A stretch of 64,000 nucleotides of DNA from AC-37 sp036389835 (GTDB lineage Bacteria > Actinomycetota > Thermoleophilia > Solirubrobacterales > Thermoleophilaceae), in contig DASVWC010000014.1 of assembly GCA_036389835.1 (NCBI GenBank), positions 1 to 64,000 on the forward strand, read 5' to 3'. This document shows positions 63,325-64,000 of this stretch, one piece after another. Positions within the stretch are counted from its first letter, which is position 1. Each line of letters begins with the position of its first letter. Position numbers and translations under genes: made by a program. The notes below the pieces were generated by a model. That model saw nothing but the letters and a program-made list of their open reading frames with translations, ran no database searches and was not told the DNA's origin.

Positions 63325-64000
63325 GTGTTCCCCGAGGAGGGGCATCCGCACCGCTGGGCGATCCTGCTGGTCCTGATCGTCGGCGAGTTCGTGGTGGAGC
63401 TGGACACGACGATCGTCACCGTCGCGCTGCCCGACGTGGCCGGCGAGTTCGCCGCCGGCACGAGCGCGCTCCAGTGGGTCGTCGACGCGTACATCCTCAC
63501 GTTCGCCGGCCTCCTGCTCCTCTCGGGCGCGCTGGGCGACCGCTGGGGATACCGCCGCGTGCTCTGCATGGGCCTGGCGCTGTTCGCGCTGGGATCGCTG
63601 GTCGCCGCCGTGTCGCCCTCGATCGGCGTCCTGATCGGGTCGCGGGCCTTCATGGGGATCGGCGCCGCGCTGATCCTGCCCACCACGCTCGCCACGCTCA
63701 CGCGCGTCTTCCCCGCCGGCGAGCGCGCGAAGGCGCTCAGCATGTGGGCTGCGACCGGCGGGCTCTCGTTCGTCCTCGGTCCCGTCGTGGGCGGTGCGCT
63801 GGTCGACGCGTTCGGCTGGCCGGCGATCTTCGTCGTCAACCTGCCGATCGCCGCCGTCGCCGTCGCCGGCATCCTCCGCTACGTCCCGGCCGGGTCGGTC
63901 GGCGCCGGCACGGCGCCCGACGTGACCGGTGCGGCGCTCTCGATCGCGGGCCTCGGAACGCTCGTGTTCGCGATCGTCGAGGCGCCGCGGCACGGTTGGA
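63325..64000 (+). CDS. MFS exporter, DHA2 type, cut by the window end
   Basis: The GTG at 63325 directly follows the hydrolase TAG, and the frame stays open to the last base, giving 225 codons. Helix 1 holds E-L-D-T-T-I-V-T-V-A-L-P and the loop 2-3 motif A is G-D-R-W-G-Y-R-R-V, so it belongs to the EmrB/QacA family of 14-helix exporters. As the last visible gene of the tightly packed cluster it is the likely product exporter. Confidence 0.85.
   Translation, partial: MFPEEGHPHRWAILLVLIVGEFVVELDTTIVTVALPDVAGEFAAGTSALQWVVDAYILTFAGLLLLSGALGDRWGYRRVLCMGLALFALGSLVAAVSPSIGVLIGSRAFMGIGAALILPTTLATLTRVFPAGERAKALSMWAATGGLSFVLGPVVGGALVDAFGWPAIFVVNLPIAAVAVAGILRYVPAGSVGAGTAPDVTGAALSIAGLGTLVFAIVEAPRHGW

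Overview
The window is very high-GC DNA that codes almost wall to wall. It carries actinobacterial families: NarL two-component pair, LAL-type LuxR regulator, DrrAB exporter, zf-HC2 anti-sigma factor, FAAL-primed type I PKS. Several secreted proteins share a C-terminal module around a K-L-H-R-V motif. That style, and the proline/alanine-rich reading frames, suggest a soil actinobacterium of the Thermoleophilia/Solirubrobacterales type. The placement is inference; no rRNA or tRNA gene was seen.

Left third (1-24.7 kb). The window opens inside a membrane-anchored protein. A secreted beta-propeller, an acyl-CoA carboxylase beta subunit, a Yx(FWY)xxD-type lipoprotein and a peptidoglycan-binding M15-like protein follow. 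A broken choice-of-anchor-like gene sits next to a Crp-type regulator, which diverges from a histidine kinase/response regulator pair. Then come a small lysine-rich protein, a zinc-ribbon protein with an AraC-type regulator, a class III CoA-transferase, a calcium-repeat secreted protein, a large LVIVD-like secreted protein, a DUF4242 protein and a 952-residue LAL regulator. Next are a secreted metallo-beta-lactamase-fold protein, an aldo/keto reductase, a lipase-like hydrolase, a TetR regulator with a clear palindromic operator, a TfoX-like protein and an acyl-CoA ligase.

Middle (24.7-44.5 kb). A DrrAB-like exporter runs into a PEP-mutase-family enzyme, acetoacetyl-CoA synthetase and an SRPBCC protein. 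A second LVIVD-like protein diverges from an MFS exporter/MarR pair whose promoter carries an inverted repeat. An FTR1 iron permease has an 11-bp inverted repeat just before its start. From 35.1 to 41 kb there are folE, an FAD reductase, transaldolase, a DoxX-like protein, a flavodoxin-fold reductase, a Kef antiporter and a small ABM-like protein. Two of their divergent promoters share TTAC-N4-GTAA palindromes and may form one stress regulon. An ECF sigma/anti-sigma pair, a zinc alcohol dehydrogenase, a membrane protein and a SnoaL-like protein complete the section.

Right third (44.5-64 kb). This is a biosynthetic cluster transcribed rightwards with overlapping or touching genes: a 5145-residue megasynthase (FAAL-ACP, KS-AT-DH-KR-ACP, KS-AT-DH-KR-ACP, C, FkbH-like HAD), a carrier-protein/thioester-reductase protein, an alpha/beta hydrolase with a cysteine in the nucleophile position, and an MFS exporter cut by the window edge. 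The likely logic is that a fatty acid is activated, extended twice and reduced, condensed by the C domain onto an acceptor on a carrier protein, released reductively and exported. The domain combination is the most unusual thing in the window.
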